Of a DNA stretch of 64,000 bases, positions 16,216 through 25,002 are shown piece after piece. A program made the position numbers and the translations under genes. The notes under the pieces are model-generated. The model saw nothing but the letters and a program-made list of their open reading frames with translations, was not told where the DNA came from and made no database searches. Source of the DNA: Fibrobacter sp. UWB5 (GTDB lineage Bacteria > Fibrobacterota > Fibrobacteria > Fibrobacterales > Fibrobacteraceae); assembly GCF_002210295.1 (NCBI RefSeq), contig NZ_MWQH01000002.1:62001-126000 (forward strand). The letters are read 5' to 3'. How positions within the stretch are numbered: position 1 is the first letter of the stretch; every line of letters starts with the position of its first letter.

Positions 16216-18345
16216 TTAAGCTCTTGCCTTGGCCTTGTCGCCGTACTTCTTGATGAGTTCTTCCTGGATGTTCTTCGGAACCGGGAGGTACTTGCAGAAT
16301 TCCATGGTGAATTCTGCCTTACCCTGGGTCATAGAACGCAGGTCAGTGGCGTAGCCGAACATTTCGGACAGCGGGACTTCGGCGGTGATGGTGGTCATGC
16401 CGAGTTCTTCGTTCGTACCGGTGATGGTACCACGACGCTGAGAAACGTTACCAACAACAGAACCCTGGAATTCGGTCGGAGTCTGGATTTCGACCTTCAT
16501 GATCGGTTCGAGGATCTGAGCGCCAGCCTTTTCGAAAGCTTCGCGGAAGGCCATACGGGCTGCAACCTGGAACGCCATATCAGAAGAGTCAACCGGGTGG
16601 TATGCACCATCCTGGACTTCCATTTCGATACCCACAACCGGGAAGCCGATCAAGGAACCTGCTTCCATGCAGCTCTGGAAACCCTTGTCGCAAGACGGGA
16701 TGTATTCCTTCGGAATACGGCCACCCACGACGGAGTTAACGAAGTTGTAAACCTTTTCCTGGTCGCCTTCGACAGCCATCGGACGCATTTCGCCGACAAC
16801 CTTAGCGTACTGACCAGAACCACCGGTCTGCTTCTTGTGGGTGTAGTCGAACTTGGCCGGACGGGTAATGGTTTCGCGGTAAGCCACCTGCGGAGCACCG
16901 GTCGTCACGTCGCACTTGTATTCGCGGCGCATACGTTCGATGTAAACGTCGAGGTGAAGTTCGCCCATACCCTTGATGATGGTCTGGCCGGATTCCTTGT
17001 CGACTTCCACCTGGAACGTCGGGTCTTCCTTGGTGAAGCGGTTCAGAGCCTTGGACATGTTGTCCAGGTCGTCGCGGTTCTTGGCTTCGATCACGAGTTC
17101 GATCACCGGATTCGGCACGTGCATAGAAGTCATGTTGTAGTGGTTCTTGCCATCGGTAAAGGTCGTACCGGAGGCGCAGTCGATACCGAACAGAGCAACG
17201 ATGTCGCCTGCACCGGCTTCGGTGATATCCACCATTTCGTCAGCGTGCATACGCACGAGACGGCCCACGGACACCTTCTTGCCGGTGGCCATGTTGGTGA
17301 TCATGTCGCCCTTCTTGAGGGTACCCTGGTAAATACGGATGTAGGTGAGCTGGCCATAGCGGTCGTTCACGAGCTTGAATGCGTAGCAGACGAGCGGTGC
17401 GTTGTCTTCGGACTTCAGCACGACTTCGGCTTCGTTGTTGTCGAGGTCAAGGGCCTTGTTTTCAACTTCGGTCGGGTTCGGGAGGTAGTCGATAACGCCG
17501 TCGAGGAGCTTCTGGACGCCAACGTTCTTGTGAGCGGAACCCATGAACACCGGGGTCACTTCGAGGCTGATGGTAGCCTTACGGATGGTGGCCTTGATGA
17601 GGTTCTTGTCGATTTCGTCGACGCCATACTGGCCTTCCATAGCCTTTTCCATGATTTCGTCGCTGTAGTCTGCGCAGCAGTCGATCAGCTTTTCACGGTA
17701 TTCGTTGGCCTGGTCAACGAGTTCGGCCGGGATTTCCTTTTCGATCATGTCGTCGCCGTTAGCGCCTTCGAAGTAGTAGGCCTTCATTTCGACGAGGTCG
17801 ACCACGCCCTTCAGTTGGTCTTCGAGACCGATAGGAATCTGCATGACGCAGGGCTTGTGGTTGAGCTTTTCCTTGAGCATGACAGCCACGCGGAGCGGGT
17901 TTGCACCGGAGCGGTCGCACTTGTTCACGAACACGACGCGCGGCACATGGTAGCGCTTCATCTGGCGGTCAACGGTAATAGACTGGGACTGAACACCTTC
18001 CACGCCGGTAAGCACGAGGATAGCACCGTCGAGCACGCGGAGAGAACGTTCCACTTCGATCGTGAAGTCCACGTGCCCCGGGGTATCGATGATGTTGATG
18101 GAGTCGGCTTCGCCAGACTTGGTGTGGGTCCAGTTTGCAAACGTAGCAGCGGACTGAATCGTGATGCCGCGTTCGCGTTCAAGTTCCATGGAGTCCATCG
18201 TGGCACCGACGCCGTCTTTACCACGAACTTCGTGGATAGCGTGGATACGCTTTGTGAAGTAGAGGATACGTTCGGTAAGGGTGGTCTTACCGGAGTCGAT
18301 GTGGGCAGAAATACCAATATTTCTGTGCTTTTCAATGTTTTTCAT
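16216..18345 (-). CDS. fusA: Elongation factor G, spirochaete/mitochondrial-like type
   Basis: EF-G is the GTPase that drives ribosomal translocation. The 709-residue protein has the G domain motifs [24 protein letters not shown] and NKCDR, then domains II-V with YRETI and [12 protein letters not shown]-type segments. The opening reads [19 protein letters not shown] and continues with an insertion ending [12 protein letters not shown]. This matches the spdEFG1/mtEFG1 subfamily rather than canonical EF-G (AHIDAGKTT, DGAATMDWM). The gene stands alone, away from the str operon. It has its own promoter ~44 bp upstream and its own terminator. Confidence 0.93.
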   Translation of the reverse strand: MKNIEKHRNIGISAHIDSGKTTLTERILYFTKRIHAIHEVRGKDGVGATMDSMELERERGITIQSAATFANWTHTKSGEADSINIIDTPGHVDFTIEVERSLRVLDGAILVLTGVEGVQSQSITVDRQMKRYHVPRVVFVNKCDRSGANPLRVAVMLKEKLNHKPCVMQIPIGLEDQLKGVVDLVEMKAYYFEGANGDDMIEKEIPAELVDQANEYREKLIDCCADYSDEIMEKAMEGQYGVDEIDKNLIKATIRKATISLEVTPVFMGSAHKNVGVQKLLDGVIDYLPNPTEVENKALDLDNNEAEVVLKSEDNAPLVCYAFKLVNDRYGQLTYIRIYQGTLKKGDMITNMATGKKVSVGRLVRMHADEMVDITEAGAGDIVALFGIDCASGTTFTDGKNHYNMTSMHVPNPVIELVIEAKNRDDLDNMSKALNRFTKEDPTFQVEVDKESGQTIIKGMGELHLDVYIERMRREYKCDVTTGAPQVAYRETITRPAKFDYTHKKQTGGSGQYAKVVGEMRPMAVEGDQEKVYNFVNSVVGGRIPKEYIPSCDKGFQSCMEAGSLIGFPVVGIEMEVQDGAYHPVDSSDMAFQVAARMAFREAFEKAGAQILEPIMKVEIQTPTEFQGSVVGNVSQRRGTITGTNEELGMTTITAEVPLSEMFGYATDLRSMTQGKAEFTMEFCKYLPVPKNIQEELIKKYGDKAKARA

Positions 18346-18388
18346 ATTTTATTCCACAAATGGAGTTGATGTTTGTTTGAGTTGCGCC

Positions 18389-18396
18389 CAAAGATA
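18389..18396 (-). promoter_or_regulatory. Promoter element (TATCTTTG) of fusA
   Basis: The octamer fits TAnnTTTG and lies 43 nt upstream of the fusA ATG. It abuts the T run of the terminator that ends the preceding gene. Confidence 0.55.
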
Positions 18397-18397
18397 G

Positions 18398-18425
18398 AAA
18401 AAAAAAGCCCCCTTTCAAGGGCTTG
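18398..18425 (-). terminator. Terminator of the EcsC-like gene
   Basis: On the minus strand AAGCCCTT pairs with AGGGGGCTT and a run of nine T follows, 28 nt after the stop codon. Confidence 0.75.
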
Positions 18426-18453
18426 ACTTTGGGAATAGGCTTGAGTTTGGCTT

Positions 18454-19104
18454 TTAAACCTGATTTTCGGCATTTTCGACGATTACGTCTGCTTCTTCGG
18501 CAAGGGAATCGTCGGGATTGTCGGCCAGAGCCTTGAAATAGCTTGCGGCCGTTTTACCGACTTCGGTGGTGTCGTAGAAGGAATAGGCTCCGTTTCCGAG
18601 AGCCCCGATGGCCGGAATGGCTCGGAGGGCGGCTCTGCCCAGGAATTTGGTCGAGACCTTCACGCCGATTTTCTTGAGAAGCTTCTCGAGGACGGCAAAA
18701 GAGACCTTCTGGACTACAATTCGGCTTCCGGTGCGTACGGCGATGTCGCGGACAAGTTGGGCGGCGCTGTGGCGGAACAGGCACCAGACCATGGCTTCGC
18801 GGCTCAGTTGGGCGAATTTTCCGTAAGTTGCGGCAATGTCAGACACCAGCTGTGCCTGAATGCGCCAGATGGCGGCAATGTCTGGAACCGAGGTCAAAAC
18901 GCCAGTGACGCCGGCCGGAACCGAAAGCGTGGCGCTTACCAAGGAGGCCTTGACCGCGGCCTGGCGGATCAGTTTCTTGATTTTTTCGTCAGAATTTTCG
19001 GTGGGGGAGTGCAGGGATTCCGGAATGTCAGTAATCAGCTCGAACAACAAGGCGCTCAGCTTTTCCTTGATTTTTTCCATCTTTTCGTCGGTACAATCGC
19101 TCAT
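18454..19104 (-). CDS. EcsC-like helical membrane-associated protein
   Basis: This 216-residue protein is rich in Ala and Leu. The segment SVPAGVTGVLTSVPDIAAIWRIQAQ (split across helices at ~75-100) and a late AIPAIGALGNGAYSFYDTTEVGK (~165-187) match the overall plan of EcsC family proteins. The first has alternating hydrophobic helices; the second has a conserved AIP.iGA.gga.. turn. The biochemical function of EcsC-type proteins is not settled. It has a 59-nt upstream gap with TATATTAG as a possible promoter, and a terminator downstream, so it appears monocistronic. The family assignment is moderate. Confidence 0.55.
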   Translation of the reverse strand: MSDCTDEKMEKIKEKLSALLFELITDIPESLHSPTENSDEKIKKLIRQAAVKASLVSATLSVPAGVTGVLTSVPDIAAIWRIQAQLVSDIAATYGKFAQLSREAMVWCLFRHSAAQLVRDIAVRTGSRIVVQKVSFAVLEKLLKKIGVKVSTKFLGRAALRAIPAIGALGNGAYSFYDTTEVGKTAASYFKALADNPDDSLAEEADVIVENAENQV

Positions 19105-19163
19105 AAAAGTCTCCTTACGAGACTAATATACATTATTAAATGTGAAATGAGGAATGAGCGATT

Positions 19164-19499
19164 TTAGAAGATAATCTTGGCGAGTCCGCCGGCGAGTCCG
19201 GGGAGGTTGTAGCGGAGGGTCTTGCCTTCGAGCCAGTACGAAAGTGCCTGGTCAATCCACTCGCGTTCGCTGGTGATTTTGCGGACCACGATATCGGTGC
19301 CTGTGTCGGTATCGTCAAAATAATAGTATCCGCGGAACTTGATCGGGAAAATTTCGCCGTGCAATAGAACGCTTACGTCGGCGGTGCCGTTGTCCGAATC
19401 AATAGACACGGACTGGACATCGCCGAAGCGCTTGACCAGTTCGTGGTTCTTGACAAAGGCTTCCACCGCCTTGTTGCGTAAATTGCCTAACAGCGACAT
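19164..19499 (-). CDS. Conserved hypothetical protein, 111 residues
   Basis: I do not recognise a family. The protein is soluble with no signal peptide. It starts with a helix (MSLLGNLRNKAVEAFVKNHELVKRF). A beta-rich segment (DVSVLLHGEIFPIKFRGYYYF) follows and then a helix (DQALSYWLEGKTL), ending in a Gly/Leu-rich tail. It starts 10 nt after map and shares its direction, so it is the last gene of the helicase-map run. Any link to helicase or map function would be guesswork. Confidence 0.65.
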   Translation of the reverse strand: MSLLGNLRNKAVEAFVKNHELVKRFGDVQSVSIDSDNGTADVSVLLHGEIFPIKFRGYYYFDDTDTGTDIVVRKITSEREWIDQALSYWLEGKTLRYNLPGLAGGLAKIIF

Positions 19500-19509
19500 G
19501 AATCCCCGT

Positions 19510-20271
19510 TTAGCGCGGCAAAGTGAGAATCTCGATGCCGTTCTTGGTGCGGGCCACGGTGTGTTCCCACTGGGCGCTCAAAGAACCGTCGCGGGTCACT
19601 GCAGTCCAGCCGTCGCTGAGCGTCTTGGTGCCCGGGCGACCCACGTTGATCATAGGTTCAATCGTGAACACGTGACCGACTTCGATAAATTGCTTCAGAA
19701 CATTGTTGCGGAAGTGGTAAAGGGTCGGTTCTTCGTGGAATCCGCGACCGATGCCGTGACCGCAGTAGTCTTCCACCACGCTAAAGTCATGTTCTTCGGC
19801 GACATCCTGAATGATGTTTCCGATGTCGTAGTAACGGGCGCCGTCTTCGCCGGCAACGCGAATGCCTTCTTCCATGCAAAACTTGGCGGTGTCCACGAGT
19901 TCTTGGGCGAGGTTGCTCACGCGGCCGACGCAGAACATGGCGGATGTATCGCCGTGGTAGCCCGAAAGAATCGTGGTGATATCGATGTTCACGATATCGC
20001 CGTCTTTCAGGATGGTGTTTGCGCTCGGAATGCCGTGACACACGACTTCGTTGATGCTGATGCAGGCGTAACGCGGGTAACCGTGGTAACCCATGCAAGC
20101 AGAAATACCCTTGTGCTTACGGGTATAGTCGCCGATGAATTCGTCGATTTCGAGTGTTGAAACGCCGGCCTTGCACATTTCGCCTGCGCGGATCAGCGTT
20201 TCGGCGGCGAGGGCGCCGGCGTCGCGGATCAGTTCGATTTCTTTTGCGGATTTAATCTTGATTTTGGCCAT
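19510..20271 (-). CDS. map: Methionine aminopeptidase, type I
   Basis: The enzyme removes the initiator methionine from new proteins. The 253-residue length fits type I. The metal ligands sit in NIDITTILSGYHGDTS (two Asp), HGIGRGFHEEP (His), FTIEPMINVG (Glu) and the C-terminal AQWEHTV (Glu). It begins 3 nt after the DEAD-box helicase gene, so the two are cotranscribed. Confidence 0.95.
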   Translation of the reverse strand: MAKIKIKSAKEIELIRDAGALAAETLIRAGEMCKAGVSTLEIDEFIGDYTRKHKGISACMGYHGYPRYACISINEVVCHGIPSANTILKDGDIVNIDITTILSGYHGDTSAMFCVGRVSNLAQELVDTAKFCMEEGIRVAGEDGARYYDIGNIIQDVAEEHDFSVVEDYCGHGIGRGFHEEPTLYHFRNNVLKQFIEVGHVFTIEPMINVGRPGTKTLSDGWTAVTRDGSLSAQWEHTVARTKNGIEILTLPR

Positions 20272-20274
20272 AAC

Positions 20275-21672
20275 TTATGCCTTTTTCCATGCGTAACGGT
20301 CGACCAAGTAGGCGAGCAGCATCTGGTCTTCTTCGGTTCCGTTAGCGAGTTCTTTTACAAGGGGGATAACGCGGCTGATACGTTCGCGAGCCTTCTGGCC
20401 ACCGAAGTGGTTCTTTTCCTGTTCCAGCTTGGCACGCACGCGTTCGCTGACTTTCTTCGCAATTTCTTCGTTGGTCGGAGGTTCCATCTTGATGAAGTTG
20501 ATGCCGAAATCGGCGGCTGTCTGCTTCATGTCGATTTCTTCGACCGGCGTAATCAGCGAAATGCAAAGTCCGCTGCGACCCGCACGGGCGGTACGTCCGC
20601 TACGGTGCACATACACTTCGTGGTCATCGGGGTGGTCGTACACGATTACGTGTGTCACGTGGTCCACGTCAATACCGCGGGCGGCCACGTCCGTACAAAT
20701 GAGAATGCGGAGTTTCTTGTCGCGGAAGGCGTTCAAGGTCTTTTCACGCATGTTCTGGGCGACATCGCCGCTCAGGGCGCCCACGTTGAATCCGTAGCCC
20801 GAAAGCACCTGTTCCAGGTAGCTCACGTCGCTCTTCTTGTTGCAGAAAATCATGCAGCTTTCAGGATTGTAGTATTCCAGCACCTTGATGGTCATGGAAT
20901 CCTTGTCCATCACGTCGCAGGGGTACCAGCGGTGTTCCAGGTTGTTGGCAATCACCTTGTCGTAGCTGAGCGAAAGGAATTCGGCGCTCGGACGCTGGAA
21001 TTCGCGGGCTAGGCTCTTCACCGTCTGCGGGATGGTGGCGCTGAACATGGTGCAGGCAATCTGCTTGGGCAGGTACTTGCGGATCTTCTGCATGTCGGGG
21101 TAGAAACCCATCGAAAGCATTTCGTCGGCTTCGTCCAGAATCAAGTCGCGGATGTCGAGGAAGTCGACGTTGCCACGCTGTACGTGGTCCATCAGGCGGC
21201 CGGGGGTTGCGACAATGATATGCACGCCGTTCTTAAGTGCCTTGAGCTGGGGTTCGTAGCTTACGCCGCCGAAAATAGCGACCGAGCGGATACCCGTTCC
21301 GGCAGAGAGCTTTTCAATTTCGTCTTGCACCTGCAAGCAGAGCTCGCGGGTCGGCACCAGAATAAGGGCCTGCGGGAAAACGTGGTCGCGGACAATCACC
21401 TGCAAAAGCGGGAGAACGTAGGCGCCGGTCTTTCCCGAACCGGTCTTGGACTGCACCAGCATATCGCGGGCGGCCAGCATGTAGGGCATTGTCTTGCGCT
21501 GCACCGGCATCAGGTCGGTCCAGCCGTGCTGAGCGAGAACAGCCTTCTGTTCTTCGGGCAGCATGTCAAAAGTGTAGTCGGGGAGCTTGTGTTCGGGCTC
21601 GATAATCTTAACGGGAGTCAGAAACGGATTTACTTTCTCTTCTTTCTTTTCTTCTTTTACTTCTTCACTCAT
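20275..21672 (-). CDS. DEAD-box ATP-dependent RNA helicase
   Basis: This 465-residue RNA helicase has a short Lys/Glu N-terminus. Walker A SKTGSGKT (75-82), PTRELC, TPGRLMDH, LDEADEML, FSATIP, TDVAARGIDVDH and HRSGRTARAG follow in order. PVQRKTMP serves as the Q motif. A C-terminal tail of ~90 residues is helical and basic. The ATG at 21672 is preferred over one 39 bp upstream because the promoter TAAATTTG (21688-21681) lies between them. It leads a run with map and the 111-residue gene. It differs from the helicase at 1-1678, which carries a long acidic N-terminus. Confidence 0.92.
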   Translation of the reverse strand: MSEEVKEEKKEEKVNPFLTPVKIIEPEHKLPDYTFDMLPEEQKAVLAQHGWTDLMPVQRKTMPYMLAARDMLVQSKTGSGKTGAYVLPLLQVIVRDHVFPQALILVPTRELCLQVQDEIEKLSAGTGIRSVAIFGGVSYEPQLKALKNGVHIIVATPGRLMDHVQRGNVDFLDIRDLILDEADEMLSMGFYPDMQKIRKYLPKQIACTMFSATIPQTVKSLAREFQRPSAEFLSLSYDKVIANNLEHRWYPCDVMDKDSMTIKVLEYYNPESCMIFCNKKSDVSYLEQVLSGYGFNVGALSGDVAQNMREKTLNAFRDKKLRILICTDVAARGIDVDHVTHVIVYDHPDDHEVYVHRSGRTARAGRSGLCISLITPVEEIDMKQTAADFGINFIKMEPPTNEEIAKKVSERVRAKLEQEKNHFGGQKARERISRVIPLVKELANGTEEDQMLLAYLVDRYAWKKA

Positions 21673-21680
21673 AGTGAGCG

Positions 21681-21688
21681 CAAATTTA
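21681..21688 (-). promoter_or_regulatory. Promoter element (TAAATTTG) of the second DEAD-box helicase
   Basis: The octamer fits TAnnTTTG. It ends 9 nt before the ATG at 21672, leaving a leader of only a few nucleotides. Confidence 0.5.
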
Positions 21689-21781
21689 GTAAAAGGCGAG
21701 TGACGCGGCAAAGTAATTTATTGCTTTGGCATGGCCGAGCCGTACTAAATGCACTCCAAAGGAGTGCAATGATAGAAAATT

Positions 21782-23068
21782 CTACTTGAAGGGAGTCCAG
21801 TGGTATTCCAACCCAACACTGATAAACCAGTCAACTGTGGTGGCGCCGATGGTCGTAGGCTCGGCGGCGGCATCGGGAGAAGGCTCCACATAGACGTCCT
21901 TGCCGCGGCTCGAAATGCCCGTGCGCACGCTCAAACCGTAGTGCTGCAGGAATACGCATTGCGTGCCAAATCCAAAGAGAGCTCCCTTGTAGGGGTCTTC
22001 GGTCTTGAAGCGGGTCTGGTATTCTCTCGAGGGCTTTTTCTTGGAATCCTTGACATCGATGTCTTCGGAATAGAAACTGTATTGGAATCCGAGGAAGGCG
22101 AACAGGTGCAAGTCCAACCATTTGAAGGGGTCATAGGTCCTTGCAAACATCACGTTCAGGCCGATTTCGTGCTGGGCGAAACTCCAGTGGTCCAGTTCCT
22201 CGTAGACTTCGTCTCGTTCGTCGATTTTGACATCGTGGTTTGAATAGCGGTAAAAGATTTCGCCACCGATAAAGCCAAACCAGATTCCGCCGGCATACAA
22301 TGTGAATAGCGGGGTGGAGTCGTCCATGAAATTCCAGAGGCTTACGGAGTCGCGGGTGGCGCGATAGTTAGAAACTCGGCTTCTGATTTTGCGCTTGTAC
22401 CAATTGTAGGGCGTAAAGGGAATGTGGGCCTGGGCATAGCCGGCCGAAATGCCTGCCCAAGAACGGAATGTGGGTGTTTCCTTGTAAAGGTCGTCGGGTT
22501 CCGATTCCATTTTGAGGCGTTCTTCTTTCGTTAGTCGGCGCTTGGTATTGCGGCCGAAGAAGGCGCTTGCGATGTCGTCGCCCAGGGCAATCTTGTCGTT
22601 GTTCTTTTGGACTGTGCCTGCCGTTCTTGGCTCGAGCGTCGTTTCGTCGAAAATGGCAATCTGCAAATAGTTTCCCTTGTCGGCGATGAACAAGACGATT
22701 TTGTCTTCGAGAGCCTGGAGCTTTGCCATCATGGCGGGGTGACGGGCCTTCAAGAGGTGTGCGTTCAGGCCGGGTTCGATATTGTTCGAAAGCCAGGTGG
22801 CGTAACGCATGGCGACGGTGTCGCGTTCCCATTCGCCGTAAAGTCTGCATTTGGGTTCGCCGATGCCAGAATTGTTGCGGCGTAAAGACAGGCAGAATTC
22901 CTTGGGATCAATCGCCGGGTCCTTATCGGGAGTCCAAATCAAAATGTCGGCATTTTGCCAAAGAGTCCAGTGGGAATCAAAGAATACGTCCTTGGCGTGT
23001 GCGGTGCCTGCCAAAAACGCCTGTGCCAAAATGACGGCAACAAATGCGACTAGGGAGAGGTGTTTCAT
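21782..23068 (-). CDS. Exported envelope protein, probable outer-membrane beta barrel
   Basis: The 428-residue protein has a signal peptide (1-25, ending TAHA). An N-terminal part (~30-190) contains Cys-bearing segments and a helical stretch. From ~195 the sequence is rich in alternating aromatic/hydrophobic strands (AGISAGYAQAHIPF, LFTLYAGGIWFGFIGGEIFY, LHLFAFLGFQYSFY). It ends in VGLEYHWTPFK, as outer-membrane barrels do. No family is recognised. Its ATG overlaps the stop of the lipoprotein gene (ATGA), so the pair is translationally coupled and probably works together at the outer membrane. Confidence 0.68.
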   Translation of the reverse strand: MKHLSLVAFVAVILAQAFLAGTAHAKDVFFDSHWTLWQNADILIWTPDKDPAIDPKEFCLSLRRNNSGIGEPKCRLYGEWERDTVAMRYATWLSNNIEPGLNAHLLKARHPAMMAKLQALEDKIVLFIADKGNYLQIAIFDETTLEPRTAGTVQKNNDKIALGDDIASAFFGRNTKRRLTKEERLKMESEPDDLYKETPTFRSWAGISAGYAQAHIPFTPYNWYKRKIRSRVSNYRATRDSVSLWNFMDDSTPLFTLYAGGIWFGFIGGEIFYRYSNHDVKIDERDEVYEELDHWSFAQHEIGLNVMFARTYDPFKWLDLHLFAFLGFQYSFYSEDIDVKDSKKKPSREYQTRFKTEDPYKGALFGFGTQCVFLQHYGLSVRTGISSRGKDVYVEPSPDAAAEPTTIGATTVDWFISVGLEYHWTPFK

Positions 23069-23754
23069 TTGCCTGCCCCCGTGTACATGTTCTTGCGGAT
23101 TTGCTGGACTGTTAAACGCATCAGTTGTTCAAGGTCGTTCAGGGTCAGCTTGAAAACCGGGTGCTGGATCTCGTCGACGGCGCTAAACAGTGGACGTTGT
23201 TTTACATTGTCCCACAATGTGTACGACACGATGGCGCTGATGTTCTTGACATCGCGCTTGTCTTCCAATTCGTTATGAATCAGGGCGTAATCGAAGAAAT
23301 TTTCACGCTTCAGGTCGGTGCCGATAATGACTTCGTGAATCAACAGAATCTGCGGGGGAATGGTTCCATCGGGGGCGGTAACAGTTACGCCCTGCTCCGG
23401 AAGCTTGCCCTTCATGAAGATACGGTCATCGAGTTTTTGGCTTTCTTCGGGGAAGTTTGCCAAAAGCGAATCGGGCAACACGCTGAGCTTGCTGTAACCG
23501 CCGCGGAATTCATGTTCCACGGCCTTTGCGCAGAACTCGGTCGCCTTGATTTGCGTGCTATCGCCAAAGTCCAGACGATTTGCAAACCACTTGGTTCGGG
23601 TAATGACGAACGCCTTCTGAAGCCCCGCTATCGTAAGTTCTCCATAGGGGGCTTGCTTGTAGGCGGGGTGCTTTGCAGACCATTGGTAAGAATCGGCGCA
23701 ACCCGTGAAGAGTAGCGCCGTCAGCACAAACAATGTTCCCCAAAGGCGTGCCAT
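23065..23754 (-). CDS. Lipoprotein of unknown function
   Basis: The 229-residue product starts at the ATG at 23754, chosen because it gives a clean lipoprotein signal (MARLWGTLFVLTALLFTGC). The longer open frame upstream lacks one. After the Cys come mixed alpha/beta segments with PPQILLIHEVIIGTD and VSYTLWDNVKQRPLFSAVDE. No family is recognised. It lies 13 nt after pyrE and overlaps the barrel gene by 4 nt. An accessory role to that barrel is inferred from coupling only. Confidence 0.68.
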   Translation of the reverse strand: MARLWGTLFVLTALLFTGCADSYQWSAKHPAYKQAPYGELTIAGLQKAFVITRTKWFANRLDFGDSTQIKATEFCAKAVEHEFRGGYSKLSVLPDSLLANFPEESQKLDDRIFMKGKLPEQGVTVTAPDGTIPPQILLIHEVIIGTDLKRENFFDYALIHNELEDKRDVKNISAIVSYTLWDNVKQRPLFSAVDEIQHPVFKLTLNDLEQLMRLTVQQIRKNMYTGAGK

Positions 23755-23767
23755 TAATCCTTGCTGG

Positions 23768-24439
23768 TTACGGAGCGCCCCACTTTTCGCGGTAGGCGTA
23801 CACCTTGTCGAGGATTCCTTCGGGAGCGTTGATCTTCTTGCGGTTTTCTTCGCTTTCGAGGAATGCAATGATATCGTTGATGTTTACGATAGAGTGGGCT
23901 TCGATGCCGTATTCATCTTGCACGGTCTGGAGTGCGGACTTCCCGTTTTCGAGCTTTTCCTTGCGGTCCACCGAGATCAAGAGACCGATGACATTTGCAT
24001 TTTCGATCTTCGAAAGAGCCTGCATCGTTTCGTTCACGCTGGTGCCGGCCGTAATCACGTCTTCGATAATCACGACGTTCGTCTTTTCGGCGTACTTGTA
24101 ACCGACCAGCATGCCGCCTTCACCATGGTCTTTGGCTTCTTTGCGGTTGTAGGTAAAGGTGAGGTCCGAGTTGTACACGTCGGAAAGTTTCATGGCGGTG
24201 GCAGCGCACAGGGGAATGCCCTTGTAGGCCGGTCCGTAAAGGTTCTGGGCCTTGCCGTCAAAATGCTTCATGAATGCAGCGGCGTAAAATTCAGCGAGCT
24301 TGGAAAGGGTACGTCCGGTACGGAATTCTCCGGTATTGATAAAGTACGGCGTGTTGCGGCCGCTCTTGGTCACGAAATCGCCGAACTTGAGAGCGCCGGC
24401 TTCAACGAGAAAATGGACAAATTGGTCTTTGTTATTCAT
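23768..24439 (-). CDS. pyrE: Orotate phosphoribosyltransferase
   Basis: The enzyme joins orotate and PRPP to make OMP in pyrimidine synthesis. The 223-residue protein carries the PRPP-binding motif VVIIEDVITAGTS (near 120-132), the YGPAYKGIPL segment and the flexible loop YNRKEAKDHGEGG. It sits in the leftward run that begins with purU, between a small membrane protein and a lipoprotein. Confidence 0.94.
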   Translation of the reverse strand: MNNKDQFVHFLVEAGALKFGDFVTKSGRNTPYFINTGEFRTGRTLSKLAEFYAAAFMKHFDGKAQNLYGPAYKGIPLCAATAMKLSDVYNSDLTFTYNRKEAKDHGEGGMLVGYKYAEKTNVVIIEDVITAGTSVNETMQALSKIENANVIGLLISVDRKEKLENGKSALQTVQDEYGIEAHSIVNINDIIAFLESEENRKKINAPEGILDKVYAYREKWGAP

Positions 24440-24483
24440 AATGCAGTTGCGGCTTGGCCGCAGTTCATAGTTAAAAGATTACG

Positions 24484-24984
24484 TTATGCGGCTCCGCACA
24501 GAAGGCTTACGATCTTTGCAAACACGTTCGTTTCTTCTGTAAGGATTTCAATGACTACCAAGAGGACTGAAATGAGCACGCAAAGTCCGATGTAGAAATA
24601 GAACGACTTCTTGAATCCCTTGATCTTCATCTTGAAAATGGCCCAAGCAATCACGCTAAAGATAGCGCTGAAAGTCCATGCAGCGACGGCGCCGAGCGAA
24701 ATACCCGGAATCAGGCTGATGGCGAAAGTGATTGCGATACCCGGCATAAAGTAAAAGCAAATGCACAGGACGCTCAAAAGGGCGAATCCGACGTAATGCG
24801 AAAAACCGCGTTCACGCTGGACAATCACCTGGGGCTGGGTCGGCGTTGCGACGGCTTCTTCTACGGCAGGTTCCTGCGGAACGATTTCGGCTTCGGGTGC
24901 CGGAGCAGTTTCGGTTTCGACAACCGGGGCGACTTCAGCGGGGGTCTCGGCTGTGGTTTCGTTTTGGTTCAGTTCTTCGGACAT
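24484..24984 (-). CDS. Small membrane protein with acidic Pro/Glu/Ala N-terminus
   Basis: The 166-residue protein has a disordered acidic N-terminal third (1-55) rich in Glu, Ala, Pro and Thr. Three hydrophobic helices follow (~63-85, 88-112, 123-145). No enzyme motif or family is recognised. It lies 18 nt after purU and 44 nt before pyrE, so it is cotranscribed with nucleotide metabolism genes, though nothing in the sequence ties it to that pathway. Confidence 0.65.
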   Translation of the reverse strand: MSEELNQNETTAETPAEVAPVVETETAPAPEAEIVPQEPAVEEAVATPTQPQVIVQRERGFSHYVGFALLSVLCICFYFMPGIAITFAISLIPGISLGAVAAWTFSAIFSVIAWAIFKMKIKGFKKSFYFYIGLCVLISVLLVVIEILTEETNVFAKIVSLLCGAA

Positions 24985-25002
24985 ATTGTCTCCTGTAAAA
25001 TT

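Noticed and set aside
16597-18369. A 590-codon open frame on the plus strand across fusA
   Set aside because: It is antisense to a full, well-conserved EF-G and is His/Val/Phe-rich, as expected for the complement of a gene with strong codon bias.
23705-24595. A 296-codon plus-strand frame across pyrE
   Set aside because: It is antisense to pyrE and its neighbours and carries no motif.
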